A program made the translations under genes and the position numbers. The notes below the pieces were generated by a model. The model saw only the letters and a program-made list of their open reading frames with translations, ran no database searches and had not been told where the DNA came from. A stretch of DNA of 64,000 bases from Marivita sp. GX14005 (GTDB lineage Bacteria > Pseudomonadota > Alphaproteobacteria > Rhodobacterales > Rhodobacteraceae): contig NZ_JAMCCQ010000003.1 in assembly GCF_023370775.1 (NCBI RefSeq), positions 62,001-126,000 of the forward strand. Reading direction: 5' to 3'. Below are positions 21,765 to 30,288 of the stretch, in pieces. Every line of letters starts with the position of its first letter. Position 1 is the stretch's first letter.

Positions 21765-22843
21765 CCCGCACGATCATCGAATCCAGAACCAAAACCGCCA
21801 TCATCGGCTTTGACGAGCCGTTCTGCGTCATCGGAGAGCGCATCAATCCGACCGGCCGCAAGATCCTAAACGAGGAACTGGAGCGCGGCGATTTCTCGCG
21901 CGTGGAGGCGGATGCGCTCGCGCAGGTCGCGGCCGGTGCCAATGTGCTCGACATCAACTCCGGCGCGGTCTTCTCGAACAAGATGGCCGAGGACCCGCGC
22001 TATGCGGACAACAATTTCGTCGAACCGACGCTGATGCCCGAACTGGTCAAACGCGTGCAGGCCGTGACCGATTGCCCGCTTTGCATCGACAGCTCGGTGC
22101 CCGGCGCGCTGGAAAACGGGCTGGCGGCGGCCGAAGGGCGACCGCTTTTGAATTCGGTGACCGGAGAAGAAGAGCGGCTCGAGCTCGTGCTGCCGCTGGT
22201 CAAGAAATACAACGTGCCGGTGGTGGCGATCTCGAACGACGACACAGGGATCAGCGAAGACCCGGATGTGCGCTTCGCTGTGGCGAAGAAGATCGTGGAA
22301 CGCGCCGCCGATTTCGGCATCCCGGCGCATGACATCGTGGTCGATCCGCTTGTCATGCCCGTCGGCGCAATGGGCACCGCCGGCTTGCAGGTGTTCGCGC
22401 TCGTGCGCCGCCTGCGCGACGAGCTTGGCGTGAACACCACCTGCGGCGCATCCAATATCAGCTTCGGCCTGCCCAACCGCCATGGGATCAACAATGCCTT
22501 CCTGCCCATGGCGATCACCGCGGGCATGACATCGGCGATCATGAATCCGGTCGCGGTGCCGATCGGGCCGAAACGGCTTGCCGAGAAACGGGCGGAGGTC
22601 GAAGCAGCGGGTATCGTGCTGCCGGAAGGTATGGACGACGAGACCTTCTGCCGGCTCTTCGGTCTCGGCTCGACCAAGCCGCGCGCGGGCAAGGAAATGG
22701 AAGCGATCCGGGCGGCGAATTTCCTGATGAACAACGACGATGGCGGCGCCGCCTGGATCGAGTTCAACAAGCAGCCGCCGAAAGCAGGCCAGGAATCGCG
22801 CGGCCGCGCCGGACGCACCGGAGGCCGCCGCCGGCGTGCATGA
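21761..22843 (+). CDS. methyltetrahydrofolate:corrinoid (cobalamin) methyltransferase, pterin-binding domain protein
   Basis: A 360-residue pterin-binding TIM-barrel protein of the AcsE/MeTr class that moves methyl groups between corrinoid protein and tetrahydrofolate. The pterin-domain hallmarks are FCVIGERINPTGR, ANVLDINSGAVF, PLCIDSS, NSVTGEEERL, VDPLVMPVG and GASNISFGLPNR. The C-terminus ends in a basic RGRAGRTGGRRRRA tail. No corrinoid protein or MttB-type demethylase gene is in the window, so the partner must be elsewhere. ATGA overlap with the HAD gene. It is followed by a terminator hairpin. Confidence 0.88.
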   Translation: MTRTIIESRTKTAIIGFDEPFCVIGERINPTGRKILNEELERGDFSRVEADALAQVAAGANVLDINSGAVFSNKMAEDPRYADNNFVEPTLMPELVKRVQAVTDCPLCIDSSVPGALENGLAAAEGRPLLNSVTGEEERLELVLPLVKKYNVPVVAISNDDTGISEDPDVRFAVAKKIVERAADFGIPAHDIVVDPLVMPVGAMGTAGLQVFALVRRLRDELGVNTTCGASNISFGLPNRHGINNAFLPMAITAGMTSAIMNPVAVPIGPKRLAEKRAEVEAAGIVLPEGMDDETFCRLFGLGSTKPRAGKEMEAIRAANFLMNNDDGGAAWIEFNKQPPKAGQESRGRAGRTGGRRRRA

Positions 22844-22856
22844 GGCGACCGGTATC

Positions 22857-22906
22857 GGGGGACCAGTCCCCCGAACCCCCTGGGATATTTATGGCAAGAA
22901 GAAAGG
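22857..22906 (+). terminator. Terminator hairpin plus dispersed TATTT/AAGAAG element
   Basis: GGGGG-ACCAGT-CCCCC forms a hairpin 13 bases after the methyltransferase stop. It is followed at 22882-22906 by a GGGATATTT...GGCAAGAAGAAAGG element. The same two-part arrangement appears near 39.9 kb and 43.86 kb, and as an inverted pair at 33.24 kb. Confidence 0.6.
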
Positions 22907-22954
22907 GGGCATGGCCGCGATTTCGGCCATGTGCGCATATGACGGAAGCGGGGA

Positions 22955-23030
<76 letters not shown>

Positions 23031-23104
23031 GTGCGCTGCGGTTTAGCCAAGGCGTGCCTGGCGCGCAAGGGGATTTTCGGGGGCGATTGCGGCGATGTGA
23101 ATGC

Positions 23105-23136
23105 AAAACGCGCGGCCGCTGATCGCGCCGCGCGTT
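23105..23136 (-). terminator. Hairpin between the two tRNA-Val genes
   Basis: AACGCGCGG and CCGCGCGTT are perfect 9-base arms. On the minus strand the stem runs into TTTT (complement of 23105-23108). It lies just after the end of the tRNA-Val(CAC) gene, so it should end that transcript. Confidence 0.6.
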
Positions 23137-23144
23137 CGCTGTCA

Positions 23145-23219
23145 TGGTGGGTGATAAGAGATTTGAACTCCTGACATCTTCGATGTGAACGAAGCGCTCT
23201 ACCACTGAGCTAATCACCC
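23145..23219 (-). tRNA. tRNA-Val(CAC)
   Basis: The 75-base cloverleaf has encoded CCA, the same GGGTGAT/ATCACCC acceptor stem as its neighbour, and anticodon loop TTCACAT with anticodon CAC (reads GUG). The D-loop is one base shorter than in tRNA-Val(UAC), and the T-arm has GTTCAAATC. The two genes are clearly an old tandem duplication that diverged in the anticodon. Confidence 0.94.
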
Positions 23220-23238
23220 GTTGAGGGAGGTCTTAGCG

Positions 23239-23618
23239 CTACTCGGCAGCTTGTGCAAGAGGCTCCGGGCCATCGGATTGCGCCTGTTCGTTGCGCCTCA
23301 GCCGAGTGGTGATGACCTGCGCTTTCGATGTCTTTTTCATTCGCGTGATCTTGAGTTTGCCCATCGGTGCGAGGTTCAGCTCGCGCCCGTCCGCGATCGT
23401 TTCTCCGAGCACGGCGAGCATCGCCTCGACCACCGGTTTTGCGTCGCGTTTCTTGACACCGCTGCGCGCAACGACGGTGTCGATCAGCTCTTTCTTCTTC
23501 AGGGGCGGCGCGGTGACGGTGGGCGTTTCGCTCACGACCACTTCGGGCGCGGGCGCCGCCGGGGGCTTGCCGCGGGCTTCGCGGCGCTCGTGCGGGTCGT
23601 CTTCCGGCTCGTCGCCAT
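23239..23618 (-). CDS. HU-family DNA-binding protein with an apparent frameshift
   Basis: A nucleoid-associated HU/IHF-type protein. The body (KKKELIDTVVARSGVKKRDAKPVVEAMLAVLG ... APMGKLKITR) is a good HU core. Read alone it starts at GTG 23541 with no plausible ribosome site. ATG 23618 has a strong AAGGAT site and opens with MATSRKTTRTSAAKPAAS, the Ala/Lys/Thr-rich leader usual in this group. That frame hits a stop at its 29th codon. One extra C in the five-C run (complement of 23561-23565) would join the two into a protein of about 126 residues. It is either a sequence error, a real mutation or slippage. Confidence 0.8.
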
Positions 23619-23740
23619 ATCTTTATCCTTTTGACTGCTCATTCATTCCGCGAATAAATCCCATGATACAGAAAATTCGCACACGATCCAGTGTTCACTC
23701 GGACGTGCGCCGCGAAATCTGGGATCGACGCGCAGCGAGC

Positions 23741-24556
23741 TCAGCCCGCGAACCACTCTGCCAGCATCCAGACACCCATGCCGAACATCACCAGATCCTC
23801 GGTCAGGGAGGTGAAGCCGAGCGGCACCTTGGAGCCGCCCCCCACGCAGGCGCAGGTCAGTTCGCGCTTGTCGATATAGGCGGCCTTGATCACCCCAACC
23901 GAGCCGACACCACCGATGAAGATCGCAACAGGCGCGACGAGCCAGATGAGCCAGCTGCCAGAGCCGATCAGGGCCATCATGCCGATACCGGAGTAAAGCT
24001 CCGCGAAAGGATAAGCGTAGCCATAAGGCACGTAATGTCGCGCCAGGAGGTCGTAGCCGAGAAAGCCGTTCACAAAACCTTCGACATCCTGCAGCTTCTG
24101 AATCGCGAGCGCGACCATCGAGGTCGCAAAGAACCATTTCAGCCATGTCAGGACCGGAAAGCCATCATAGAGGTTCAGAACGATGGCAAGGGCCATCAGC
24201 GCCGTCGAAGAGAAGATGGCTATGATCGGACGATAGGTCGTGTCGTCCTCATCCAGCACGGTGTAGCCGAAATATTCCTTGAGATCGGTATAGCCGCCGA
24301 TCCGCTTCCCCGCGATGAAGGTTTGCGGGGTCTCGTCAACGCCATGTTCGCGCTGAAACGCATCGGTTTCCTCGCGCGTGGTCAGGTGCTTGTCGGTCAC
24401 CTCGAAGCCCTTGCGCTTGAGCAGCGACAGGGATTTCAACCCGAAGGGACAGAGGTGATCGGGCATGACCATGCGGTAGAGAACCGCCGTGTTCTCATCG
24501 CTCTTGCTGCGGGCCTGGCGCGGTGTGTCTACGGGATCCGTGGTTGTGTCCGTCAT
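23741..24556 (-). CDS. glutaredoxin-MauE fusion membrane protein
   Basis: A 271-residue fusion. Residues about 25-100 form a glutaredoxin domain with a monothiol-type CPFG (Cys36) and the TPQTFIAGKRIGGYTDL cis-Pro and glutathione region. The remainder is a MauE/DoxX-like module of about four spans (IIAIFSSTALMALAIVLNLY, WLIWLVAPVAIFIGGVGSV). It includes a CACVGGGSKVP Cys pair at 235/237. MauE proteins supply disulfides to periplasmic enzymes. Here the target is unknown. The ATGA overlap with a DUF305 gene suggests a metal (copper) or redox partnership. Confidence 0.8.
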   Translation of the reverse strand: MTDTTTDPVDTPRQARSKSDENTAVLYRMVMPDHLCPFGLKSLSLLKRKGFEVTDKHLTTREETDAFQREHGVDETPQTFIAGKRIGGYTDLKEYFGYTVLDEDDTTYRPIIAIFSSTALMALAIVLNLYDGFPVLTWLKWFFATSMVALAIQKLQDVEGFVNGFLGYDLLARHYVPYGYAYPFAELYSGIGMMALIGSGSWLIWLVAPVAIFIGGVGSVGVIKAAYIDKRELTCACVGGGSKVPLGFTSLTEDLVMFGMGVWMLAEWFAG

Positions 24557-25083
24557 GACCCGTCCTCCTTGCGGCGTTCGGTTCCGGGGGGCGCATCGCC
24601 ATTGGCTTCGATGTCGGAGATGTAGAATTTCATTTCGGCGATCTCATCGCGCTGCACCTCAATGATGGCTTCGGCCAAGGCCGCGACGCGCGGATCGGAC
24701 AGTTCGGCGCGCTCGCTTGTCAGGATGGCAATGGAATGGTGAGGGATCATCGCCTTCATCCAGGCGATATCGCCGATTGTGGCCTGCGAACGCACCATCC
24801 CGACACCGAGTGCAAAGGCAAGCGCAGCACCGATGAATATCGCGACGTTCATGGTCCTGTTCGAATACATGCCGAGCATGAAAGCGAGCATGATCACCGC
24901 CATCGCGCCGCCCATGTAGAGCGCCATCCAGGCGCGGGTTTGCGAGAAGAAGACGTGATCGAGCGCGTAGGTGTTCAGATACATCAGCCCGAACATCACC
25001 ACGGTCGAGGTTCCGATCATTGCGAAGAAGCGGCCGTAGCCCATGCCGCCTTCGCTGCGTCGTGTCTCAGAATGTTCGGACAT
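24553..25083 (-). CDS. membrane-anchored DUF305 protein
   Basis: A 176-residue protein with three spans (about 18-38, 50-72, 78-97) followed by a DUF305 domain. The domain has the WMKAMIPHHSIAI motif (His115, His116) and a helical AALAEAIIEVQRDEIAEMKFYI tail. DUF305 proteins often accompany copper-resistance genes and bind metal through His and Met. Ribosome site GGAGGAAACG precedes ATG 25083. Translation is coupled to the glutaredoxin-MauE gene. A metal-handling role is inference. Confidence 0.82.
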   Translation of the reverse strand: MSEHSETRRSEGGMGYGRFFAMIGTSTVVMFGLMYLNTYALDHVFFSQTRAWMALYMGGAMAVIMLAFMLGMYSNRTMNVAIFIGAALAFALGVGMVRSQATIGDIAWMKAMIPHHSIAILTSERAELSDPRVAALAEAIIEVQRDEIAEMKFYISDIEANGDAPPGTERRKEDGS

Positions 25084-25154
25084 CGTTTCCTCCGCTATCG
25101 GGTTGATACGTCTTGAAAACGCGATGTGATGCGTGCGGTTCCAATGCCTCCGAA

Positions 25155-25186
25155 ACGAAAATCCCCCGCGCCGTTTAGCGCGGGGG
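25155..25186 (-). terminator. lon terminator
   Basis: CCCCCGCGC and GCGCGGGGG form a 9-bp stem around a 6-base loop, 27 bases after the lon stop. On the minus strand it is followed by ATTTTCGTTT. A classical Rho-independent terminator. Confidence 0.85.
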
Positions 25187-25212
25187 CCATTTCGTTCACG
25201 CCGGATCGCGGA

Positions 25213-27621
25213 TCAGTGCGCGATCGTGCCGGCGCTTTGCCCTTCCTTGGACAGTGCGGCAGCGGCGGCGGCCTCCTCGGCGGCCTCGTCCCATTCGATG
25301 GGCTCGGGCGTGTCGACCAGTGCCAGCTTTAGCACGTCAGAGACGTGTTTGACGGGGATGATCTCCAACCCCTCCTTCACGTTGTCCGGCAATTCGGCCA
25401 GATCCTTCTCATTCTCTTCGGGGATGAGAACCGTCTTGATCCCGCCGCGCAGCGCCGCGAGCAGCTTTTCCTTCAGCCCGCCGATGGGCATCGCGTTGCC
25501 GCGCAGGGATACCTCGCCCGTCATGGCGATGTCGCGCCGCACCGGGATCTGCGTGAGGACCGACACGATGGAGGTGACCATCGCCAACCCGGCCGAGGGG
25601 CCATCTTTGGGCGTGGCGCCATCGGGGACGTGCACGTGAATGTCCATCTTGTCGAATTTCGGCGGCTTCACCCCGATCTCAGGCGCGATGGAGCGCACGT
25701 AGCTGGCGGCGGCGTCGATGGATTCCTTCATCACATCGCCCAACTTGCCCGTGGTCTTCATCCGGCCCTTGCCCGGCAGTTTCAGCGCCTCGATATGCAG
25801 CAGATCGCCGCCGACCGATGTATAGGCCAGCCCGGTGACGACACCGATCTGGTTCTCGTCCTCGGCCAGACCGTAGCGGTATTTGCGCACGCCAAGATAC
25901 TCGCCGAGATTGTCCGGCGTGATCACGACCTTTTCGGCCTCCTTCTTGACGATCTGCGTCACCGCCTTGCGCGCCAGCTTGGAGATCTCGCGTTCGAGAT
26001 TCCGTACCCCCGCTTCGCGCGTATAGTAGCGGATCACGTCGGTCAGCGCCTCGTCGGTCAGCTCGAACTCGCCCTTTTTCAGGCCGTGGTTCTTGACCTG
26101 CTTGGACAGCAGGTGCCGCTTGGCGATCTCTGCCTTTTCATCCTCGGTGTAGCCGGCGAGCGGAATGATCTCCATCCGGTCCAGAAGCGGGCCGGGCATG
26201 TTGTAGCTGTTGGCCGTGGTCAGGAACATGACGTTCGACAGGTCGTATTCGACTTCGAGATAGTGATCCACGAATGTCGAGTTCTGTTCCGGGTCGAGCA
26301 CTTCGAGCATGGCCGATGCCGGGTCGCCCCGGAAATCCTGGCCCATCTTGTCGATCTCGTCGAGCAGGATCAGCGGGTTCGTCGTCTTGGCCTTTTTCAG
26401 CGCCTGGATGATCTTGCCCGGCATGGAGCCGATATAGGTCCGGCGGTGGCCGCGGATCTCGCTCTCGTCGCGCACGCCGCCAAGCGAGATGCGGATGAAC
26501 TCGCGCCCAGTGGCCTTGGCAACCGATTTACCCAAGCTGGTCTTGCCCACGCCGGGAGGGCCGACAAGGCACATGATCGGGCCTTTCAGCTTCTTGCTGC
26601 GCTGCTGCACGGCGAGATATTCGACGATGCGTTCCTTGACCTTCTCAAGGCTGTAGTGATCCTCGTCCAGAATACGCTCTGCGCGTCCCAGATCCTTTTT
26701 CACGCGGGATTTGGTGCCCCACGGGATCGACAACATCCAGTCGAGATAGTTGCGCACCACGGTCGCCTCGGCGCTCATCGGGCTCATGTTCTTGAGCTTC
26801 TTGAGCTCCGCCTCGGCCTTTTCGCGGGCTTCCTTACTCAGCTTGGCCTCGTTGATCCGCGCTTCAAGCTCGGCCACTTCGTTCTGGCCGTCCTCGCCAT
26901 CGCCCAACTCTTTCTGAATGGCTTTCATCTGCTCGTTCAGATAATATTCGCGCTGGGTGCGCTCCATCTGGGATTTTACGCGCGTCTTGATTTTCTTCTC
27001 GACCTGCAGAACGCTCATTTCGCCCTGCATCAAGCCGTAGACCTTCTCCAGCCGCTCACTCACCGCCAGCGTCTCGAGCAGATCCTGTTTCTGCTTTACA
27101 TCGATGCCGAGATGCCCGGCCACGAGATCGGCCAGCTTGGCCGGCTCATCCGCATCCGAGACCGCGCCGAGCGCTTCGTCGGGAACGTTCTTCTTGACCT
27201 TGGCATAGCGCTCGAACTCGGCCGCGACGGTGCGCACCAGCGCCTCGATCGCGGCGGGATCGCCCGGCATTTCGGTCAGATATTCGGCCTTCGCCTCGAA
27301 AAACGTGTCGTTGTCGAGATATTCGGTGATGCGCACACGGTTCTGCCCCTCGACCAGCACCTTCACGGTGCCATCGGGCAGCTTGAGCAGTTGCAGCACG
27401 TTGGCCAGCACGCCGGCCTTGTAGATGCCATCGGTATTGGGGTCGTCCTCGGCCGGATCGATCTGGCTGGCTAGCAGGATCTGCTTGTCATCGGCCATGA
27501 CCTCTTCCAGCGCCTGGACGGATTTGTCGCGCCCCACGAAAAGCGGCACAATCATATGAGGGAAAACCACGATGTCGCGCAGCGGCAGCACCGGGTAGGA
27601 GGCGTTCAGAGGCTCTTGCAT
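25213..27621 (-). CDS. lon: ATP-dependent protease Lon (La)
   Basis: A cytosolic hexameric AAA+ Ser-Lys protease of 802 residues. It has an N-terminal substrate domain ([20 protein letters not shown]), Walker [10 protein letters not shown], Walker [11 protein letters not shown] and a C-terminal protease domain. The catalytic Ser lies in PKDGPSAG and the Lys in [13 protein letters not shown] 27621 is chosen because AAGGAT is 7 bases upstream and family members start at this point; longer in-frame starts are unsupported. The C-terminal extension is acidic and Ala-rich ([19 protein letters not shown]). A possible sigma-32 promoter lies upstream. Confidence 0.97.
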   Translation of the reverse strand: MQEPLNASYPVLPLRDIVVFPHMIVPLFVGRDKSVQALEEVMADDKQILLASQIDPAEDDPNTDGIYKAGVLANVLQLLKLPDGTVKVLVEGQNRVRITEYLDNDTFFEAKAEYLTEMPGDPAAIEALVRTVAAEFERYAKVKKNVPDEALGAVSDADEPAKLADLVAGHLGIDVKQKQDLLETLAVSERLEKVYGLMQGEMSVLQVEKKIKTRVKSQMERTQREYYLNEQMKAIQKELGDGEDGQNEVAELEARINEAKLSKEAREKAEAELKKLKNMSPMSAEATVVRNYLDWMLSIPWGTKSRVKKDLGRAERILDEDHYSLEKVKERIVEYLAVQQRSKKLKGPIMCLVGPPGVGKTSLGKSVAKATGREFIRISLGGVRDESEIRGHRRTYIGSMPGKIIQALKKAKTTNPLILLDEIDKMGQDFRGDPASAMLEVLDPEQNSTFVDHYLEVEYDLSNVMFLTTANSYNMPGPLLDRMEIIPLAGYTEDEKAEIAKRHLLSKQVKNHGLKKGEFELTDEALTDVIRYYTREAGVRNLEREISKLARKAVTQIVKKEAEKVVITPDNLGEYLGVRKYRYGLAEDENQIGVVTGLAYTSVGGDLLHIEALKLPGKGRMKTTGKLGDVMKESIDAAASYVRSIAPEIGVKPPKFDKMDIHVHVPDGATPKDGPSAGLAMVTSIVSVLTQIPVRRDIAMTGEVSLRGNAMPIGGLKEKLLAALRGGIKTVLIPEENEKDLAELPDNVKEGLEIIPVKHVSDVLKLALVDTPEPIEWDEAAEEAAAAAALSKEGQSAGTIAH

Positions 27622-27698
27622 GCTCATATCCTTATCGTTGGCAAGATGGCACCGGCCCCGCTTGGCGGCAGCCCCGGCCATCTCCGGTATCGAAGGTT

Positions 27699-27728
27699 TA
27701 GTTGGGGCGCGCGCGCCCGGATTTCAAC
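27699..27728 (-). promoter_or_regulatory. Possible heat-shock (sigma-32) promoter of lon
   Basis: On the minus strand GTTGAA (27728-27723), a 15-base spacer and CCCCAACTA (27707-27699) resemble CTTGAA-N13-15-CCCCATNT. The start site would fall about 70 bases before the lon ATG. Lon is heat-inducible in most proteobacteria, so the site fits its gene. It is based on pattern only. Confidence 0.4.
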
Positions 27729-27785
27729 CTTGTCCTGTCCGGCCACAATATCTTGATGCGCCGCCATCGCAAGACGGATTGCCCC

Positions 27786-27805
27786 GTGAATTTTAGCAAA
27801 TTCAC
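27786..27805. promoter_or_regulatory. 20-base palindrome upstream of lon
   Basis: GTGAATTTTAGCAAATTCAC has perfect 8-base arms around TAGC. It is AT-rich in a GC-rich setting and lies 165-184 bases upstream of lon and just beyond the terminator of the PRC-barrel gene. It looks like an operator. No known regulator can be named. Confidence 0.4.
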
Positions 27806-27825
27806 CTGCGGCGCATGTGCAAACG

Positions 27826-27853
27826 AAAAAAGGGCCGCCCGGAAAGGCGGCCC
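27826..27853 (-). terminator. Terminator of the PRC-barrel repeat gene
   Basis: GGGCCGCC and GGCGGCCC form an 8-bp stem with a short loop, followed on the minus strand by TTTTTT. It is 30 bases after the stop codon. A textbook Rho-independent terminator. Confidence 0.9.
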
Positions 27854-27882
27854 CCATGGACGTCAGTGTTTCGCGTCAGGCA

Positions 27883-28959
27883 TTACTCGTTGCCCGGAAG
27901 CAGATCGCCCAGACGTGTATCCGGCTCCGTCAGGCGCACCTCGTCCTCTGCGTATTCGGGCAGGTTCTCGAGATCGTCCTGCGTGCGGTTCGGCACCATG
28001 TAGCCGTTATCGACACGCTGCAGACGGTCGAGCGGCAGGGCGACGTTATGCTCGCCAAGGCCCAGGAATCCGCCGACACCGACGATCGCGACGATGGTTT
28101 CACCGCGCACACCGACCTGATCGATCTCGCCGATGGTCTCGCCGTTTTCGCCGTAGACGATCATGCCGACGAAATCGGCAGGCGTCATATCGGCCATCGG
28201 GTTGGCAGCGAAACCGGTGACATAGGCTTCACGCTCTTCCTCGGAGGCCATGTTACCGGATTCATCCGTCTCGTAATCGAGAATACGGACTTCGGCTTCG
28301 CCCTGCATCACATCGACATCGGCGCTTTCGGCTTCCTCGATATTGACCTCGGGATCGGCCTGGCTGACCTCGACATTGGCATCGCCGCTCTGCTCGATGT
28401 TCACATCCGGCTCCGCCTGTTCGACCGAGATATTCGCGTCCTGCGTTTCCTCGACCTGAACGTTGGCGTCAGCCTGCTCGACGCTCACGCGCGGCTCGGC
28501 TTCCTCGATGGTGATCTTCGGCTCGGGGCGGATGAAACGCACCTGCGGCTCGGGCGTTTCGACCTGAACATCGGGGTTGGCCTGATCCACATCGACGCTC
28601 GGGCGCGGCACGCGGATGGTGATGATCGGCTCGGGGATGCGCACTGTCACTTCGGGCTGCGCCTGCTCGACCGTGATGATCGGCGCCTGCTGCTGCACGC
28701 GGACATTCGGCTCCGGCACCTGAACGGTGATTTCCGGCTGCGGCTGCTCGACGGTTACTTCGGGCGCGGCCTGATCGACATCGACATTCGGCTCGTCGAT
28801 GGTCACGGTGACCTTCGGCTCGCCCTGCTCGACCAAGACCTGGCCGTCGGTCGGGGTGACATCGGCAGTCGTGGTCGTGGTGTCCTGAGCCATTGTCGCG
28901 GTGCCGAGCGCAATGGCCGATACCGCACCCAGGATCGAGGATTTCATCGTGATGGTCAT
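27883..28959 (-). CDS. secreted nonapeptide-repeat protein with C-terminal PRC-barrel domain
   Basis: An exported acidic protein of 358 residues. ATG 28959 has AAGGAG 6 bases upstream, followed by a signal peptide (MKSSILGAVSAIALGTATMAQ). From about residue 45 to 230 runs a tandem array of roughly 20 units of nine to ten residues. The pattern is V-x-V-x-x-x-x-P-x, as in VTVEQPQPE, ITVQVPEPN, VTVRIPEPI and VSVEQADAN. The alternating strand-Pro-acid pattern suggests a beta-solenoid or extended fibre. The C-terminal 100 residues (ADFVGMIVYGENGETIGEIDQVGV) are a PRC-barrel. The function is unknown. The gene stands alone with its own terminator. Confidence 0.82.
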   Translation of the reverse strand: MTITMKSSILGAVSAIALGTATMAQDTTTTTADVTPTDGQVLVEQGEPKVTVTIDEPNVDVDQAAPEVTVEQPQPEITVQVPEPNVRVQQQAPIITVEQAQPEVTVRIPEPIITIRVPRPSVDVDQANPDVQVETPEPQVRFIRPEPKITIEEAEPRVSVEQADANVQVEETQDANISVEQAEPDVNIEQSGDANVEVSQADPEVNIEEAESADVDVMQGEAEVRILDYETDESGNMASEEEREAYVTGFAANPMADMTPADFVGMIVYGENGETIGEIDQVGVRGETIVAIVGVGGFLGLGEHNVALPLDRLQRVDNGYMVPNRTQDDLENLPEYAEDEVRLTEPDTRLGDLLPGNE

Positions 28960-29035
28960 AGTGATCTCCTTGTTCTCCAATTCTGGCCAGCGCAGCGCGC
29001 CGCCTCATGGAAACAAGGGGTTTGGCCCGTCACAG

Positions 29036-29058
29036 GTTCCTGAAATAATTCAGGGAAC
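29036..29058. repeat. AT-rich inverted repeat between tgt and the PRC gene
   Basis: GTTCCTGAA-ATAA-TTCAGGGAAC is an almost perfect inverted repeat with one extra G. It lies 12 bases after the tgt stop and 77 bases before the PRC-barrel ATG. There is no T-run, so it could be a weak terminator or an operator for the PRC gene. Confidence 0.4.
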
Positions 29059-29069
29059 AAAAGCCGCGA

Positions 29070-30191
29070 TCAGCTGTTATGACCCTCTTGTCGCATCGCG
29101 TGAAACTCCGCTTCGAACGCCGCGAAAGCGCCTTGTGCAATCGCATCCCGCATCCCCTGCATCAGCTCCTGATAATAATGCAGGTTGTGCCAGGTCAGCA
29201 GCATCCCCGAAATCATCTCCTGCGCGCGGAAGACGTGGTGTAGATAGGCGCGGCTATAATTGCGGCAGGCGGGGCAAGTGCATCTTTCGTCGAGCGGGCG
29301 CGGGTCGTCCTTGTGCCGCGCGTTCTTGATGTTCATCTGCCCGTAGCGCGTCCAGGCCTGACCTGTCCGGCCCGAGCGCGAGGGCAGAACGCAATCCATC
29401 ATGTCGATGCCGCGCTTGACCGCGCCGACGATATCGTCGGGCTTGCCGACCCCCATCAGGTAGCGTGGCTTGTCCTGCGGTAACTGACCGGGCGCGTAGT
29501 CGAGGCAGCCGAACATCGCCTCCTGCCTCTCGCCCACGGCCAGCCCGCCCACGGCGTAGCCGTCGAAACCGATGGCCTTGAGCGCCTCCGCGCTTTCGGC
29601 CCGCAGATCCTCTTCCAGCCCGCCCTGCTGGATCCCGAAGAGCATATGCCCCGGCCGATCCCCGAACGCATCGCGCGACCGCTGCGCCCACCGCATCGAC
29701 AGGCGCATGGAGGCGGCAATCCGCTCGCGATCGGCCGGCAGCGCCGGGCATTCGTCGAAACACATCACGATATCCGATCCCAGCAGGCGCTGGATCTCCA
29801 TCGACCGCTCGGGCGTCAACTCGTGTTTCGACCCGTCGATATGGCTGCGGAAGGTCACACCGTCTTCGGTCAGCTTACGCAGTTCGGACAGGCTCATCAC
29901 CTGGAACCCGCCCGAATCCGTCAGGATCGGCTTTTGCCAGTTCATGAAATCGTGAAGTCCGCCCAGCTTCGCGATCCGCTCCGCCGTGGGGCGCAGCATG
30001 AGGTGATAGGTATTGCCGAGAAGGATATCGGCCCCCGTCGCCGCCACGCTTTCGGGCATCATCGCCTTGACGGTCGCCGCAGTGCCCACGGGCATGAAGG
30101 CCGGCGTGCGGATCGTGCCGCGCGGCGTGTCGATCTGCCCGGTGCGGGCGGTGCCATCCGTGGCGTGCAGGGTGAAGGAGGTGCTGCTCAT
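29070..30191 (-). CDS. tgt: tRNA-guanine (queuine) transglycosylase
   Basis: A 373-residue TIM-barrel enzyme that exchanges G34 for preQ1 in tRNAs with GUN anticodons, in queuosine synthesis. Motifs are [29 protein letters not shown] with the catalytic Asp, GGLAVGE, and the C-terminal zinc site [16 protein letters not shown]. Length and motifs are normal. It is a single gene, divergent from the sufT-like gene. Confidence 0.96.
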   Translation of the reverse strand: MSSTSFTLHATDGTARTGQIDTPRGTIRTPAFMPVGTAATVKAMMPESVAATGADILLGNTYHLMLRPTAERIAKLGGLHDFMNWQKPILTDSGGFQVMSLSELRKLTEDGVTFRSHIDGSKHELTPERSMEIQRLLGSDIVMCFDECPALPADRERIAASMRLSMRWAQRSRDAFGDRPGHMLFGIQQGGLEEDLRAESAEALKAIGFDGYAVGGLAVGERQEAMFGCLDYAPGQLPQDKPRYLMGVGKPDDIVGAVKRGIDMMDCVLPSRSGRTGQAWTRYGQMNIKNARHKDDPRPLDERCTCPACRNYSRAYLHHVFRAQEMISGMLLTWHNLHYYQELMQGMRDAIAQGAFAAFEAEFHAMRQEGHNS

Positions 30192-30288
30192 GGCGCTGCA
30201 ATGCCCCAGCCGTGCGGCTTTGCCAACCCTTTACCCGGCGCGCCGCTTTCCCTATATATTTGCTCAGGAACTCACGGGAAGAACAGAC

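Noticed and set aside
25103-25116. Fnr-like site TTGATACGTCTTGA upstream of the DUF305 gene
   Set aside because: Only the first half fits. The second half is not ATCAA or GTCAA.
27883-28959. The repetitive region as a DNA repeat or assembly artefact
   Set aside because: The repeats are regular in protein but divergent in DNA, keep one frame throughout, and are flanked by a good signal peptide and a domain.
29054-29079. GGAAC-N17-GTT resembling a general-stress (EcfG) promoter on the plus strand
   Set aside because: It would read antisense into tgt. The minus-strand version towards the PRC gene has a 21-base spacer, too long for the class.
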